Shown here: positions 25,039 through 32,974 of the stretch, one piece after another
Layout of the letters: each line of letters starts with the position of its first letter
Numbering within the stretch: position 1 is the first letter of the stretch
Source: Acidobacteriota bacterium
Lineage (GTDB): Bacteria > Acidobacteriota > Terriglobia > Bryobacterales > Bryobacteraceae
Reading direction: 5' to 3'
NCBI GenBank assembly: GCA_017307505.1
Contig: JAFKEE010000025.1
Span: 62,001 to 126,000, forward strand
Length of the DNA stretch: 64,000 nt
Translations under genes and position numbers: made by a program
Notes under the pieces: model-generated
What the model was told of the DNA's origin: nothing
The model's input: the letters and a program-made list of their open reading frames with translations, nothing else
The model's database searches: none

Positions 25039-26331
25039 CTACAATCCAGGCCGGAAAGACACCAGCCAGCGCAGAAGCTGAACCGGTAAAGGATACAGCC
25101 ACCAGACGCCGCTGCCGCCTTCCAGGTAGAAAGGAGGGACGAAGAAGGAGAGAACCGCGGTGGCAGCCACCAGGCGGGGGAGGCGTTTCGGCGATTCAGT
25201 CTGCTGGAGAATGGCCAGACCGGCGAAAACCGCCGGCAGCAGGTAAGCCATGCTGCGGGTGGTATCAATCACGCAAAAGGCGCCGAGAGACAAAGCAGAG
25301 ACGAAAGCGGCGAAGAACAATCCGAGCGCGTAGCGCTTGCGCAGGAACAATACGATGGAACCGCCAAGGACGGGGAACCAGCAGCCGCCCAGGCCGCTCC
25401 AGAGGGACAGCGGGAGAACATTCAGTTGCTGGGCGAAGAGGCGGAAGCCGATGCCGTCGAGAGCCGGCTGATAGCCGCCGGCGGCCGCCATGTACAGACG
25501 AGAGAGGCCGTAGGCGCCCAGGCCGAGGACCACGCCTAAACCGACTCGCACCCCGTTGGCCCGGTGGATGGCATGGAAGAGCAGGACGCACGGGGCGGCG
25601 AGCAGCGCGCGTTCGTCGGTCCAGGCGGCAGCGCAGGTGAACAGGGCTACGAGCGCAGGCGGGCGGGCGCAGAGTGCCAGCATCAGCAGGCAGAGCGCGG
25701 CCGCATCGTAGTAGCCGCCGCGCAGTTCGTGAAAGGCGGCTTCTCCGGACCAGGAGCAGCCGACGGAGAGGCTCATGAGGAGGGCGGCCTGGCGGCTGCG
25801 CGTGATCTCAAAGGCGGCGTGCAACACCAACCCCAGCAGCAGGCCGCCCAACAGAGCGGAGAGCACCAGCACTCCGGCCATGCGCAGATGGAGCAGGCGC
25901 GCCGCCAACGGCACCGTCAGCCGGAAGGTGAGTTTGCTCTCGTGGGACTGGGGCGGATAGAGCTTGCCCATATCGGCGAATGGCTGGTCAGCTTTGACCA
26001 GAGCGTCGTGCCACTTCTGCTGGACGAAGGCGGATTGAAGCGCGTCGTAGCTGGGGAACGCACGGAAGAGGACAAGGGCGAGGACGGTGATGAGGGCGCG
26101 GGCTTTCCAGTGGGGGCCCGATACCACTGCTTCCAGAGTGCGGTCCACCAAAGCCCGGACGCGGAGCAGCAACTGCTCCAGGCTGGCCGGCTCGTGGATG
26201 GGAGGGGCGGAAGTCATCAGCGGATCCGGTAGACACACCGGTTGCTCCGGCGTGGAGCGAGCATCGCTCACGTTCGGGCGCACCTGCGGCCACAACTCGG
26301 CCAGGCGCGTTCTTAGGGAATCGACAGCCAT
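25039..26331 (-). CDS. Polytopic membrane protein of unknown function (GT-C-like appearance)
   Basis: A 430-aa protein with a soluble N-terminal 75 residues or so, then about nine or ten hydrophobic helices (for example VLALVLFRAF, VLVLSALLGGLLLGLVL, CLLMLALCA, LFFAAFVSALSLGAF). A long extracytoplasmic loop follows the first helix (SYDALQSAFVQQKWHDALVKAD...HESKLTFRL). This layout resembles GT-C-type glycosyltransferases, but I could not identify the diagnostic acidic motif with confidence. It is divergent from hypF, with 143 bases between the starts, and ends 210 bases before the coiled-coil gene start. Confidence 0.7.
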   Translation of the reverse strand: MAVDSLRTRLAELWPQVRPNVSDARSTPEQPVCLPDPLMTSAPPIHEPASLEQLLLRVRALVDRTLEAVVSGPHWKARALITVLALVLFRAFPSYDALQSAFVQQKWHDALVKADQPFADMGKLYPPQSHESKLTFRLTVPLAARLLHLRMAGVLVLSALLGGLLLGLVLHAAFEITRSRQAALLMSLSVGCSWSGEAAFHELRGGYYDAAALCLLMLALCARPPALVALFTCAAAWTDERALLAAPCVLLFHAIHRANGVRVGLGVVLGLGAYGLSRLYMAAAGGYQPALDGIGFRLFAQQLNVLPLSLWSGLGGCWFPVLGGSIVLFLRKRYALGLFFAAFVSALSLGAFCVIDTTRSMAYLLPAVFAGLAILQQTESPKRLPRLVAATAVLSFFVPPFYLEGGSGVWWLYPLPVQLLRWLVSFRPGL

Positions 26332-26339
26332 TCGCTGGA

Positions 26340-26364
26340 GTTGACCGTTGCGAAAGCTGTCAAC
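26340..26364. promoter_or_regulatory. Inverted repeat between divergent genes
   Basis: GTTGAC and GTCAAC are separated by 13 bases, immediately upstream of the membrane-protein start and 110 bases upstream of hypF. It could be an operator for either gene; only the dyad is seen. Confidence 0.3.
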
Positions 26365-26474
26365 CCTAAGACCCTGGGGCGGACAAAGGAACTACACCGG
26401 CGATGCAATTGCTGTCTGGCTGAGGCGCGGTGGTCCGGCCGGACCCGCAGGCATATGATGGATCTGCGTTCTTC

Positions 26475-28667
26475 ATGCGTCTGCGTATCCGTATTACCGG
26501 AGCCGTGCAAGGCGTCGGCTTCCGCCCTCACGTCTATCGCCTCGCCGCGTCGGCGGGGCTGGGGGGTTTTGTTCAGAACTCCTTCCAGGGCGTGCTGATT
26601 GAAGTGGAGGGGCCGCCGCGTGTGACGCGCTGGCTGGAGCAGAAACTGAAAGAGGCTCCGCCGGCCCACGCGCTGGTGCACTCGTTCCGTTCCGAGGAGA
26701 TTCCGGAACAGGGCATGGCGCTGTTCCGTGTGGATGACAGCGATGCGACCGGGGAACCGGGCGCGTTCCTGCTGCCGGATCTGGCCCTCTGTCCGGCGTG
26801 CCTGGCGGAGATCCGGGATCCACATAACCGGCGCTACCGGTACCCGTTTACGACGTGTACGCACTGCGGTCCGCGGTATTCGATTGTCGAAGGAATCCCT
26901 TACGACCGGCCGCTGACCTCGATGCGACGGTTCCCGCTTTGTGCAGAGTGCGAGGCGGAATACCGGGATCCGCAGAACCGGCGCTTCCATGCGCAGACGA
27001 ACTGTTGCCCGGCGTGCGGTCCGCAGCTTGCGTTCTGGTCGGCGGAGGGGGCGGTGCTGGCCGGAAGGCACGAGGCGCTGATGGCGGCGGCGCAGGCGCT
27101 GCGCGAGGGGCGGATCGTGGCGATTAAGGGGATTGGCGGGTTCCACCTTTGCTGCAATGCCAAGGATCCGGCGGCGATCCGGCTGCTGCGGGATCGCAAG
27201 CACAGGCCCACGAAGCCATTTGCGGTGATGGCGGCGGCGTGGCACGTGCGGCCGGAGGCGGACCGATTGCTGCGCTCGGACCAGGCACCGATTGTGCTGA
27301 TTGAGCATCGCGGACTGCTGCCGGACGAGATCGCTCCGGGCAATCCGTATCTGGGGCTGATGAGCCCGTACTCGCCGCTGCATGCGTTGCTGCTGGACGA
27401 GTTCCAGGGCCCGATCATCGCGACCAGCGGGAATCTGACGGATGAGCCGATCTGTATCGACGAGCACGAGGCGCTGCGACGGCTGGCAGGGATCGCCGAC
27501 TTCTTTCTGGTGCATGACCGGCCGATTGTGCGGCCCGTGGATGACTCCATCGTGCGCTTTATCGATGGCCAGGCTGTGCTGCTGCGGCGGGCGCGCGGGT
27601 ATGCTCCGCTGCCCTTCCCCGCGCCGTGCGTGCTGCCCGAAATGCTGGCGACGGGTGCGCACATGAAGAACACGGTCGCCTTTTCACGGGGCAAGCTGGT
27701 GTTCGTCAGCCAGCACCTGGGCGATCTGGAGACGGTGCCCGCGCTGGAGAATCATGCGCGGACGTTGGAGGATCTGCGGCGCACCTATCAGCTCGAGCCT
27801 CGGGTGGTGGGCTGCGACCTGCACCCGGATTACGGCTCCACCCAGGCGGCACAGCAGATGGGCTTGCCCGTGGAGCCGGTGCAGCATCACGAGGCGCACG
27901 TGCTGGCGGGGGTGCTGGAGCACGGCATCGAAGGCGCCGTGCTGGGGGTGGCCTGGGATGGAACGGGTTACGGTCATGACAAGACGATCTGGGGCGGCGA
28001 GTTCCTGGTCTTTCGCGACAACCGCTTCACGCGCGCGGCGCACCTGAGGCCCTTCCACCTGCCCGGCGGGGAGCAGGCGGTGCGCGAACCGCGGCGTTCC
28101 CTGCTGGGGGTTCTGCATGAGTTCGGACGCGCCGGCCTGGCCCGGCCGTTGTTCCAGGCCAATCAGTTCGATGTGCTGCAGCAGATGCTTGCCATGGGCT
28201 TGAACTGTCCGGTGACGACCAGCGCAGGCCGACTGTTCGACGCCGCGGCCGCGCTGCTGGGCCTGTGTCCGGTTTCCACCTTTGAGGGGGAGGCCGCGAT
28301 GGCGCTCGAATTCGCGGCGCGCCGGGCCGAGCCGTGTGCCCTGCCCCGGCCTTCCACGGACTGGCAGGAATTGTTCGAGGTCCTGGCCACTCCCACGCTT
28401 TCCGTGGCAGCGCGCGCGGCGGGCTTTCACCACGCGCTGGCGGCCATGATCCTGGAACAGGCGAAGCAGATAGGGATCGAGCAGGTCCTGCTGACGGGCG
28501 GCTGTTTTCAGAATGCGATGCTGACGGAGCTCGCCGCGGCCCGGTTGCGCGAGGCGGGCTTCCGCGTGTTCACCCACCGGGCGATGCCTCCGAATGATGG
28601 TTCCATCGCCGCCGGTCAGATTCTTGCGGCCGCCCTGCGCGGCCAGGAGCCTTCCCCATGTGCCTAG
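26475..28667 (+). CDS. hypF: Carbamoyltransferase HypF, [NiFe]-hydrogenase maturation
   Basis: About 730 aa, close to the usual HypF length. It has an N-terminal acylphosphatase domain (RLRIRITGAVQGVGFRPHVY), two zinc fingers (CPACLAEI...CTHCGP and CAECEAEY...CCPACGP), a YrdC-like domain (GRIVAIKGIGGFHLCCNA) and a C-terminal Kae1-like domain (VQHHEAHVLAGVLEH, GVAWDGTGYG). HypF uses carbamoyl phosphate and ATP to carbamoylate HypE, the first step in making the CN ligands of the NiFe site. The start at 26475 is the ATG in front of the acylphosphatase domain. First gene of a plus-strand operon; its end overlaps hypC by 10 bases. Confidence 0.95.
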   Translation: MRLRIRITGAVQGVGFRPHVYRLAASAGLGGFVQNSFQGVLIEVEGPPRVTRWLEQKLKEAPPAHALVHSFRSEEIPEQGMALFRVDDSDATGEPGAFLLPDLALCPACLAEIRDPHNRRYRYPFTTCTHCGPRYSIVEGIPYDRPLTSMRRFPLCAECEAEYRDPQNRRFHAQTNCCPACGPQLAFWSAEGAVLAGRHEALMAAAQALREGRIVAIKGIGGFHLCCNAKDPAAIRLLRDRKHRPTKPFAVMAAAWHVRPEADRLLRSDQAPIVLIEHRGLLPDEIAPGNPYLGLMSPYSPLHALLLDEFQGPIIATSGNLTDEPICIDEHEALRRLAGIADFFLVHDRPIVRPVDDSIVRFIDGQAVLLRRARGYAPLPFPAPCVLPEMLATGAHMKNTVAFSRGKLVFVSQHLGDLETVPALENHARTLEDLRRTYQLEPRVVGCDLHPDYGSTQAAQQMGLPVEPVQHHEAHVLAGVLEHGIEGAVLGVAWDGTGYGHDKTIWGGEFLVFRDNRFTRAAHLRPFHLPGGEQAVREPRRSLLGVLHEFGRAGLARPLFQANQFDVLQQMLAMGLNCPVTTSAGRLFDAAAALLGLCPVSTFEGEAAMALEFAARRAEPCALPRPSTDWQELFEVLATPTLSVAARAAGFHHALAAMILEQAKQIGIEQVLLTGGCFQNAMLTELAAARLREAGFRVFTHRAMPPNDGSIAAGQILAAALRGQEPSPCA

Positions 28668-28924
28668 CCGTACCCGGCCAGATCCTGAACCTGCAAGGCG
28701 ACGATGAGATCACACGCATGGCCCGCGTGTCTTTTGACGGCATCGTCAAGGAGGTGTCGCTCGCTTATGTCCCGGAGGCGCGCAGCGGCGACTATGTGCT
28801 GGTGCACGCGGGGTTCGCGATCCAGAGGATTGACGAGGCGGAGGCCGAGCGGACGTTGAAGATCCTGCGCGAGATGGGGGAACTCGAGGAGGAGACCGGC
28901 AAACCGGACGCTTCCGATGCATGA
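28658..28924 (+). CDS. hypC: Hydrogenase assembly chaperone HypC
   Basis: An 88-aa protein beginning MCLAVPG, with the essential Cys2 that becomes the N-terminal residue and binds iron together with HypD. The DGIVKEVSLAYVPEARSGDYVLVHAGFAI segment is the OB-fold core of the HypC/HupF family. It carries the Fe(CN)2CO intermediate and delivers it to the hydrogenase large subunit precursor. It overlaps hypF and hypA by 10 and 8 bases, so it is translationally coupled to both. Confidence 0.95.
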   Translation: MCLAVPGQILNLQGDDEITRMARVSFDGIVKEVSLAYVPEARSGDYVLVHAGFAIQRIDEAEAERTLKILREMGELEEETGKPDASDA

Positions 28925-29252
28925 GCTATCCATCACGGAGTCGATCCTGGAAATTGCCCTGCGCCATGCGGCCGGACGGCGCGTGGCCTCGGTGCACCTG
29001 GTGATCGGGGAGCTGTCGTCGTATGTGGACGAATCGATCCAATTGTTCTGGCAGGAGCTGACTCGGGGGACGCTGGCGGAGGATGCGGTGCTGCGGTTCG
29101 CCAGGGAGCCGGGGGAACTGCTCTGTGTGGATTGCGGCCGGCAGTTTCCCGTCCGTACCCCCGACTTTGTCTGCCCGCACTGCCAGTCCGGCAGCGCGGT
29201 GCCGGCTACCGGCAAAGACTGTTACGTTGATTCCATCGAGGTGTTCGAATGA
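28917..29252 (+). CDS. hypA: Nickel metallochaperone HypA
   Basis: A 111-aa protein starting MHELSIT, where the N-terminal Met-His-Glu contributes nickel ligands. A zinc site is formed by CVDCG and CPHC (about residues 71-97). It delivers nickel to the hydrogenase large subunit together with HypB. It overlaps hypC (8 bases) and hypB (ATGA, 4 bases). Length and motifs are typical of the family. Confidence 0.95.
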   Translation: MHELSITESILEIALRHAAGRRVASVHLVIGELSSYVDESIQLFWQELTRGTLAEDAVLRFAREPGELLCVDCGRQFPVRTPDFVCPHCQSGSAVPATGKDCYVDSIEVFE

Positions 29253-29905
29253 ACCCCATCAGAATTCCAGTTGTCGAGAAGGTTCTTTCGGCCAACGATT
29301 CCGTGGCGGCCGAGACGCGGGCGCGGCTGGATGCGCAGGGCATCTTTTCGTTGAATCTGATGGCCTCGCCTGGCGCCGGGAAGACCTCGCTGGTGGAACG
29401 GACGGCCCGTGCGCTGAAGGATTCGCTGCCTGTCGGGATGGTGAACGGCGACACGTCGGAAGCAGCCTTCGACGCCGAGCGCAGCCAGCGGGCGGGGGCT
29501 CTCTCCGTCCATATCAATACAGGGGGCAAGTGCCATCTGGAGGCGGCGATGGTGCGCGATGCGCTCAAGCTGCTGCCGCTGGAGCAGATCCGGTTGCTGA
29601 TCATCGAGAATGTCGGGAACCTCGTCTGCCCTTCGGCCTGGCAGCTGGGCGCGCACCGAAGTGTACTGATCGCCTCGATTCCAGAAGGCGATGATAAGCC
29701 CTACAAGTATCCGAAGATGTACTCGGGTGTGGATGTGCTGATCATCAACAAAATCGATCTGCTGCCCTATGTCGACTTTCGAATGGATTATTTCCGGCGC
29801 GGTGTGGAGACCTTGAATCCGGGGCTGATTACGTTTCCCGTTTCGTGTCGGACCGGCGAAGGGCTGGACGCCTGGCTGGACTGGCTGCGGAGCCGCGCGG
29901 CGTGA
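29249..29905 (+). CDS. hypB: GTPase HypB, nickel insertion
   Basis: A 218-aa SIMIBI-class GTPase with P-loop SPGAGKTS, switch region NGDTSEAAFDAER, metal-site stretch NTGGKCHLEA, G3-like IENVGNLVCPS, and base recognition NKIDLLPY. It lacks the N-terminal His-rich nickel-storage tail and the N-terminal CxxC-type high-affinity site found in some HypB proteins. It works with HypA to load nickel. The stop overlaps the start of the protease gene by 4 bases (GTGA). Confidence 0.94.
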   Translation: MNPIRIPVVEKVLSANDSVAAETRARLDAQGIFSLNLMASPGAGKTSLVERTARALKDSLPVGMVNGDTSEAAFDAERSQRAGALSVHINTGGKCHLEAAMVRDALKLLPLEQIRLLIIENVGNLVCPSAWQLGAHRSVLIASIPEGDDKPYKYPKMYSGVDVLIINKIDLLPYVDFRMDYFRRGVETLNPGLITFPVSCRTGEGLDAWLDWLRSRAA

Positions 29906-30420
29906 GCACGCTGATTGCGGGGCTGGGGAACGTGCTGATGGGCGACGATGCGATTGGCCCCACGCTTGTGCACTATTTGAAGGCGCGGTATGAGTTCGCG
30001 GACGAGGTGGAACTGGAGGACCTGGGCACACCGGGTATCGACCTGGCCCAACATCTGGCGAACCGGGATACGGTGATTGTCCTGGATGCGATCGAGGATC
30101 CGGCGAGGCCGCCGGGCACCGTGTGCCGGTTCGATGCGGGGACACTGGCGGCGGCGCGCACCTCGACGCGGCAGGATGCTCATGCTCCGGACCTGGGCGA
30201 GTCGTTGAGGCTTTCGGTGCTGCACGGTGCAGCCCCGCGACGGATGGTCCTGATTGGCGTGGTCGCAGCGTCGTGCGAATTAGGCGATCGAATGTCCGCC
30301 GGGCTGCAAAACGAGTTCGAGGCAATTGTGCGGCAGGTGGTGACCGCGCTGGGGGAACTGCAGATCCCGATGGTCCCCCGCCAGAACGCCGAGGTTCCGG
30401 ACTGCTGGTGGCTGCGCTGA
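29902..30420 (+). CDS. Hydrogenase maturation protease (HyaD/HycI family)
   Basis: About 172 aa, starting from the GTG that overlaps the hypB stop; the open frame extends 57 bases upstream, but the conserved LIAGLGNVLMGDDAIGP begins right at this start. GDD and the following VIVLDAIED carry the acidic nickel-sensing residues, and DLGESLRLSVL / VLIGVVA match the later part of the fold. The protease removes the C-terminal peptide of the hydrogenase large subunit after nickel insertion. Its presence implies that a NiFe hydrogenase is encoded elsewhere. It ends 4 bases before the convergent gene's stop. Confidence 0.88.
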   Translation: MSTLIAGLGNVLMGDDAIGPTLVHYLKARYEFADEVELEDLGTPGIDLAQHLANRDTVIVLDAIEDPARPPGTVCRFDAGTLAAARTSTRQDAHAPDLGESLRLSVLHGAAPRRMVLIGVVAASCELGDRMSAGLQNEFEAIVRQVVTALGELQIPMVPRQNAEVPDCWWLR

Positions 30421-30424
30421 GCCG

Positions 30425-31834
30425 TTATCTCGACTGCGCGAACTTATCGAAGGTGATCGTGGAGGACGATCCGAACTTGCGGTAGTTCCGGAAGACGAGC
30501 TGGTTTTTGAAGCAGGGGGCATCGCCGCCCACGCATCCGACACTCTCCCCGCGCATGGGCAGCAGGTAAGTGCCGGAATCGAGCTTCAGGAAGCCGAATT
30601 CCACGGAAGTTTCGGCACTCTCGTAGGGCATGTCTTTCGTGATGATGGCCTTCTGGTCGATGCGGAGAACCTTGTGGGTGGCCTTGTCGATCCAGACCTG
30701 GCCGGTATACGCGGGCTTGACCTGCCTGCCGTCCTGGCTCATCAGGATCCAGTGCGAGTTCTCGGCTGCTACGCTGATGTCGAAGAGGAGGGCGGTGCGG
30801 CCGCCCAGCTGCTCCTCACCGCGCCGGGTGAACCGGGCGTTCGTGACGGGCGACATGATGTCCTGCAGGGTGACGACGAACTCCCCGGTGGTCCAGGCCC
30901 CTGTTTTGCCGATGGGATCCTGCGTCGGACGGCCGTTGATGCGCAGGTTCTTATATTCTTCCTTTCCGTTTAAAACCGAGACGTCGGCAGAGACGATGTC
31001 GACGACGCGCCAGCGAGGCGGATCGGTAAAGCCGCTGGACCGGGTGGTGGTTTGCTCGGCTACGAAATTGGGCATGTCCTGCAGGATATTGGCAGAGGCT
31101 TGGCGGGCATCGTCCACAGCCTGGGGTTCGCCGCGGGCCTCTTTTTTCGGGCGAGCTTCGTCGTCCGCCGGGGGCTTGGAGTCTGCGGCTTCGGCCGGCG
31201 GCTTGGAACCGGCCGGCCCATCCGGGGCCGTACCATCGAGATCAGCGGAAGTGGGCGCGTGGATCAGCGCCGCCTCTACTTTCTTTTCCGCTTCCTTGCG
31301 CTCATCCGGGGTGCCTACCCGCACCTGTGTTACGCGGTAGGCCGTCTCGGTATCGTCGGCGCTCACCTGAACCATCAGGCGGTCACCCGGATGGAGCAGC
31401 GAGTCCCGCATCGACTCCCCCTCGGAGTTGCGGAACTGCGTCTTGGGTAACAGGCGGAAGCGGAGCACCCGCGTGGCCGAAGTCTCCAGCAGGAGGTCCT
31501 TTTCGCCGAAGTTGCGTAGCGTTCCGTCGACGGAGCGTAGGGCAATCTTCAGCTCCTGGTCTGAGCCTTCCTTCTTTTCCTTCTCTTCCTTCGGCTTCTT
31601 CTTGGGCCACTTAATGCGGGGGATGGGGAGACCGCCTCCCGTGCCGCCTGGATATTGGCCGCCTGGATACTGACCGGGGGGATATTGGCCGGGCGGGTAC
31701 TGCCCGGGCGGGTACTGGCCCGGCGGATATTGCTGAGGATATTGTTGCGGGTATTGCGCCATCGCTTCACCCGCTCCGGCGGCGATCCAGACTGCCAACA
31801 TCCCTCGAACGGCCAGTTTGCTGTAACGCCGCAT
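30425..31834 (-). CDS. Secreted protein with N-terminal QYPPG repeats
   Basis: A 469-aa protein with a signal peptide ending AGEAMAQ. Residues 27-64 are a Pro/Gln/Tyr/Gly repeat (QYPQQ x2 then QYPPG/QYPGG x6), followed by a Lys/Glu-rich charged stretch (KWPKKKPKEEKEKKEG). The middle contains an OB-like segment with LHPGDRLMVQVSADD and an Ala/Pro-rich linker. The C-terminal 230 residues (MPNFVAEQTTTRSSG...WRVVDIVSADV, RTALLFDISVAAENSHWIL, AYTGQVWIDKATHKVLRID) look like an outer-membrane lipoprotein-carrier-type sheet common in acidobacterial secreted proteins. Function unknown. Convergent with the hyp operon. Confidence 0.8.
   Translation of the reverse strand: MRRYSKLAVRGMLAVWIAAGAGEAMAQYPQQYPQQYPPGQYPPGQYPPGQYPPGQYPGGQYPGGTGGGLPIPRIKWPKKKPKEEKEKKEGSDQELKIALRSVDGTLRNFGEKDLLLETSATRVLRFRLLPKTQFRNSEGESMRDSLLHPGDRLMVQVSADDTETAYRVTQVRVGTPDERKEAEKKVEAALIHAPTSADLDGTAPDGPAGSKPPAEAADSKPPADDEARPKKEARGEPQAVDDARQASANILQDMPNFVAEQTTTRSSGFTDPPRWRVVDIVSADVSVLNGKEEYKNLRINGRPTQDPIGKTGAWTTGEFVVTLQDIMSPVTNARFTRRGEEQLGGRTALLFDISVAAENSHWILMSQDGRQVKPAYTGQVWIDKATHKVLRIDQKAIITKDMPYESAETSVEFGFLKLDSGTYLLPMRGESVGCVGGDAPCFKNQLVFRNYRKFGSSSTITFDKFAQSR
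31643..31756 (-). repeat. 15-bp coding repeat (QYPPG units)
   Basis: Within the secreted-protein gene, 15-base units encoding QYPQQ, QYPPG and QYPGG follow each other about eight times, giving a Tyr/Pro-rich, probably extended and possibly sticky segment directly behind the signal peptide. Such arrays change copy number easily. Confidence 0.8.
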
Positions 31835-31891
31835 ACTATGGGCTCCCCGTAGATATTATATGGAGCCGGGGCAGAAACGGTTACCGCAACT

Positions 31892-32974
31892 TTAGGCAGG
31901 TCGAAAACGAGCCAGCAGTTGGCCCATGCGCAGCAAGCCTTCCTGGAACATTTCGGTGTTCACGCCCATGCCGATGCGGAAGTGATCGGGGCTGTCGAAG
32001 AAGCGCCCCGGGACTACGGAGGTTTCGTATTCGGCCCGCAGACGGTCGACAAACCCGGCGGAATCGCCTCCGGCGAGGCGAACAAAGGCCGTCGTGCCAT
32101 GTGCTGTCCGGGGGGCGATCACCTGGGGATGCTCGTCGAGAAAGGCATTGAATAGAGCGCGGTCGGCCTCCACGACGCGGCGAGCCCGGGTCCGCACCAT
32201 ATCGAGGTGCTGCAGCACACGCAAGGCGATCAGATTCCCCGGGTGGGAGGGAATCGACCCGAACAGGTCGTTCAGCCGGTACATCGCCCAGGCGAGCGCC
32301 GGTTCCGCCAGGATCCAGCCACAGCGCAGGCCGCTCACCCCATAGACTTTGGTCAGGCTGTTGGTGACGACGAATTCGGGTCCCAGGTGGAAGACGCTGG
32401 GCGGGGTGTTCTCGTAGATGGCATCGACGTAGATCTCGTCGACCAGGACGCGGGCTCCGGCCTCGCGGGCCAGGGTTCCGATTTGCCGGAACACCTCGGG
32501 GTCTGCCTGCACGCTGGTGGGATTGTGCAGGTTCGTGATCACGATGAGCCGGGTCCTGGGCGTGACGTTGCGCCGGATCTCTTCCACGTCGAGCGCGTAG
32601 CCCTCTTCTTCCCGGCGTAGAAAATGTTTCACCGTGGCGCCGGTGAACTGGGCGGCGGAGACCAGCAGTTCGTAGGCTGGTTGCTCGATGAGCACCTCAT
32701 CGCCGGGATTCAGGATGGTGGCCATGGCCAGATAGTTGGCCTGGGACGCCCCGTCGGCCGTGACGACGCAATCGGGACTGACGCCGCACTTGGCGGCCAA
32801 CGCCTCGCGCAGCGGCGGGAAGCCGTACTTCGTGTCGCCGTTGATCTCCAGTTCCTCGATGCCCACCGGCAGTTCCCTGAGCGGGAACGAACCCACGCCG
32901 CTGGTCGCCAGGTTGAACTTTGCGTGGCTCCGGGTCTTGGCCCAGTTCATGTAATCCGAGTGCTTTTGAATCAT
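31892..32974 (-). CDS. PLP-dependent aminotransferase, class I/II
   Basis: A 360-aa protein starting at the ATG at 32974, which overlaps the upstream permease stop by 4 bases. Fold-type I motifs are present: DGASQANYLAM in the cofactor phosphate region, NLHNPTS, VLVDEIYVD with the PLP-binding Asp, SLTKVYG with Lys209 as the Schiff-base lysine, and GLRCGW; SPDHFRIGMG contains the Arg that binds the substrate carboxylate. It is slightly short for the family and lacks an extended N-terminal arm. The amino-acid permease directly upstream in the same operon suggests catabolism of an imported amino acid; substrate unknown. Confidence 0.88.
   Translation of the reverse strand: MIQKHSDYMNWAKTRSHAKFNLATSGVGSFPLRELPVGIEELEINGDTKYGFPPLREALAAKCGVSPDCVVTADGASQANYLAMATILNPGDEVLIEQPAYELLVSAAQFTGATVKHFLRREEEGYALDVEEIRRNVTPRTRLIVITNLHNPTSVQADPEVFRQIGTLAREAGARVLVDEIYVDAIYENTPPSVFHLGPEFVVTNSLTKVYGVSGLRCGWILAEPALAWAMYRLNDLFGSIPSHPGNLIALRVLQHLDMVRTRARRVVEADRALFNAFLDEHPQVIAPRTAHGTTAFVRLAGGDSAGFVDRLRAEYETSVVPGRFFDSPDHFRIGMGVNTEMFQEGLLRMGQLLARFRPA

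Noticed and set aside
26475-30420. Structural hydrogenase or hypD/hypE genes hidden in the flanks
   Set aside because: Both flanks were read in all frames. Only a polytopic membrane protein and a QYPPG-repeat secreted protein are found.
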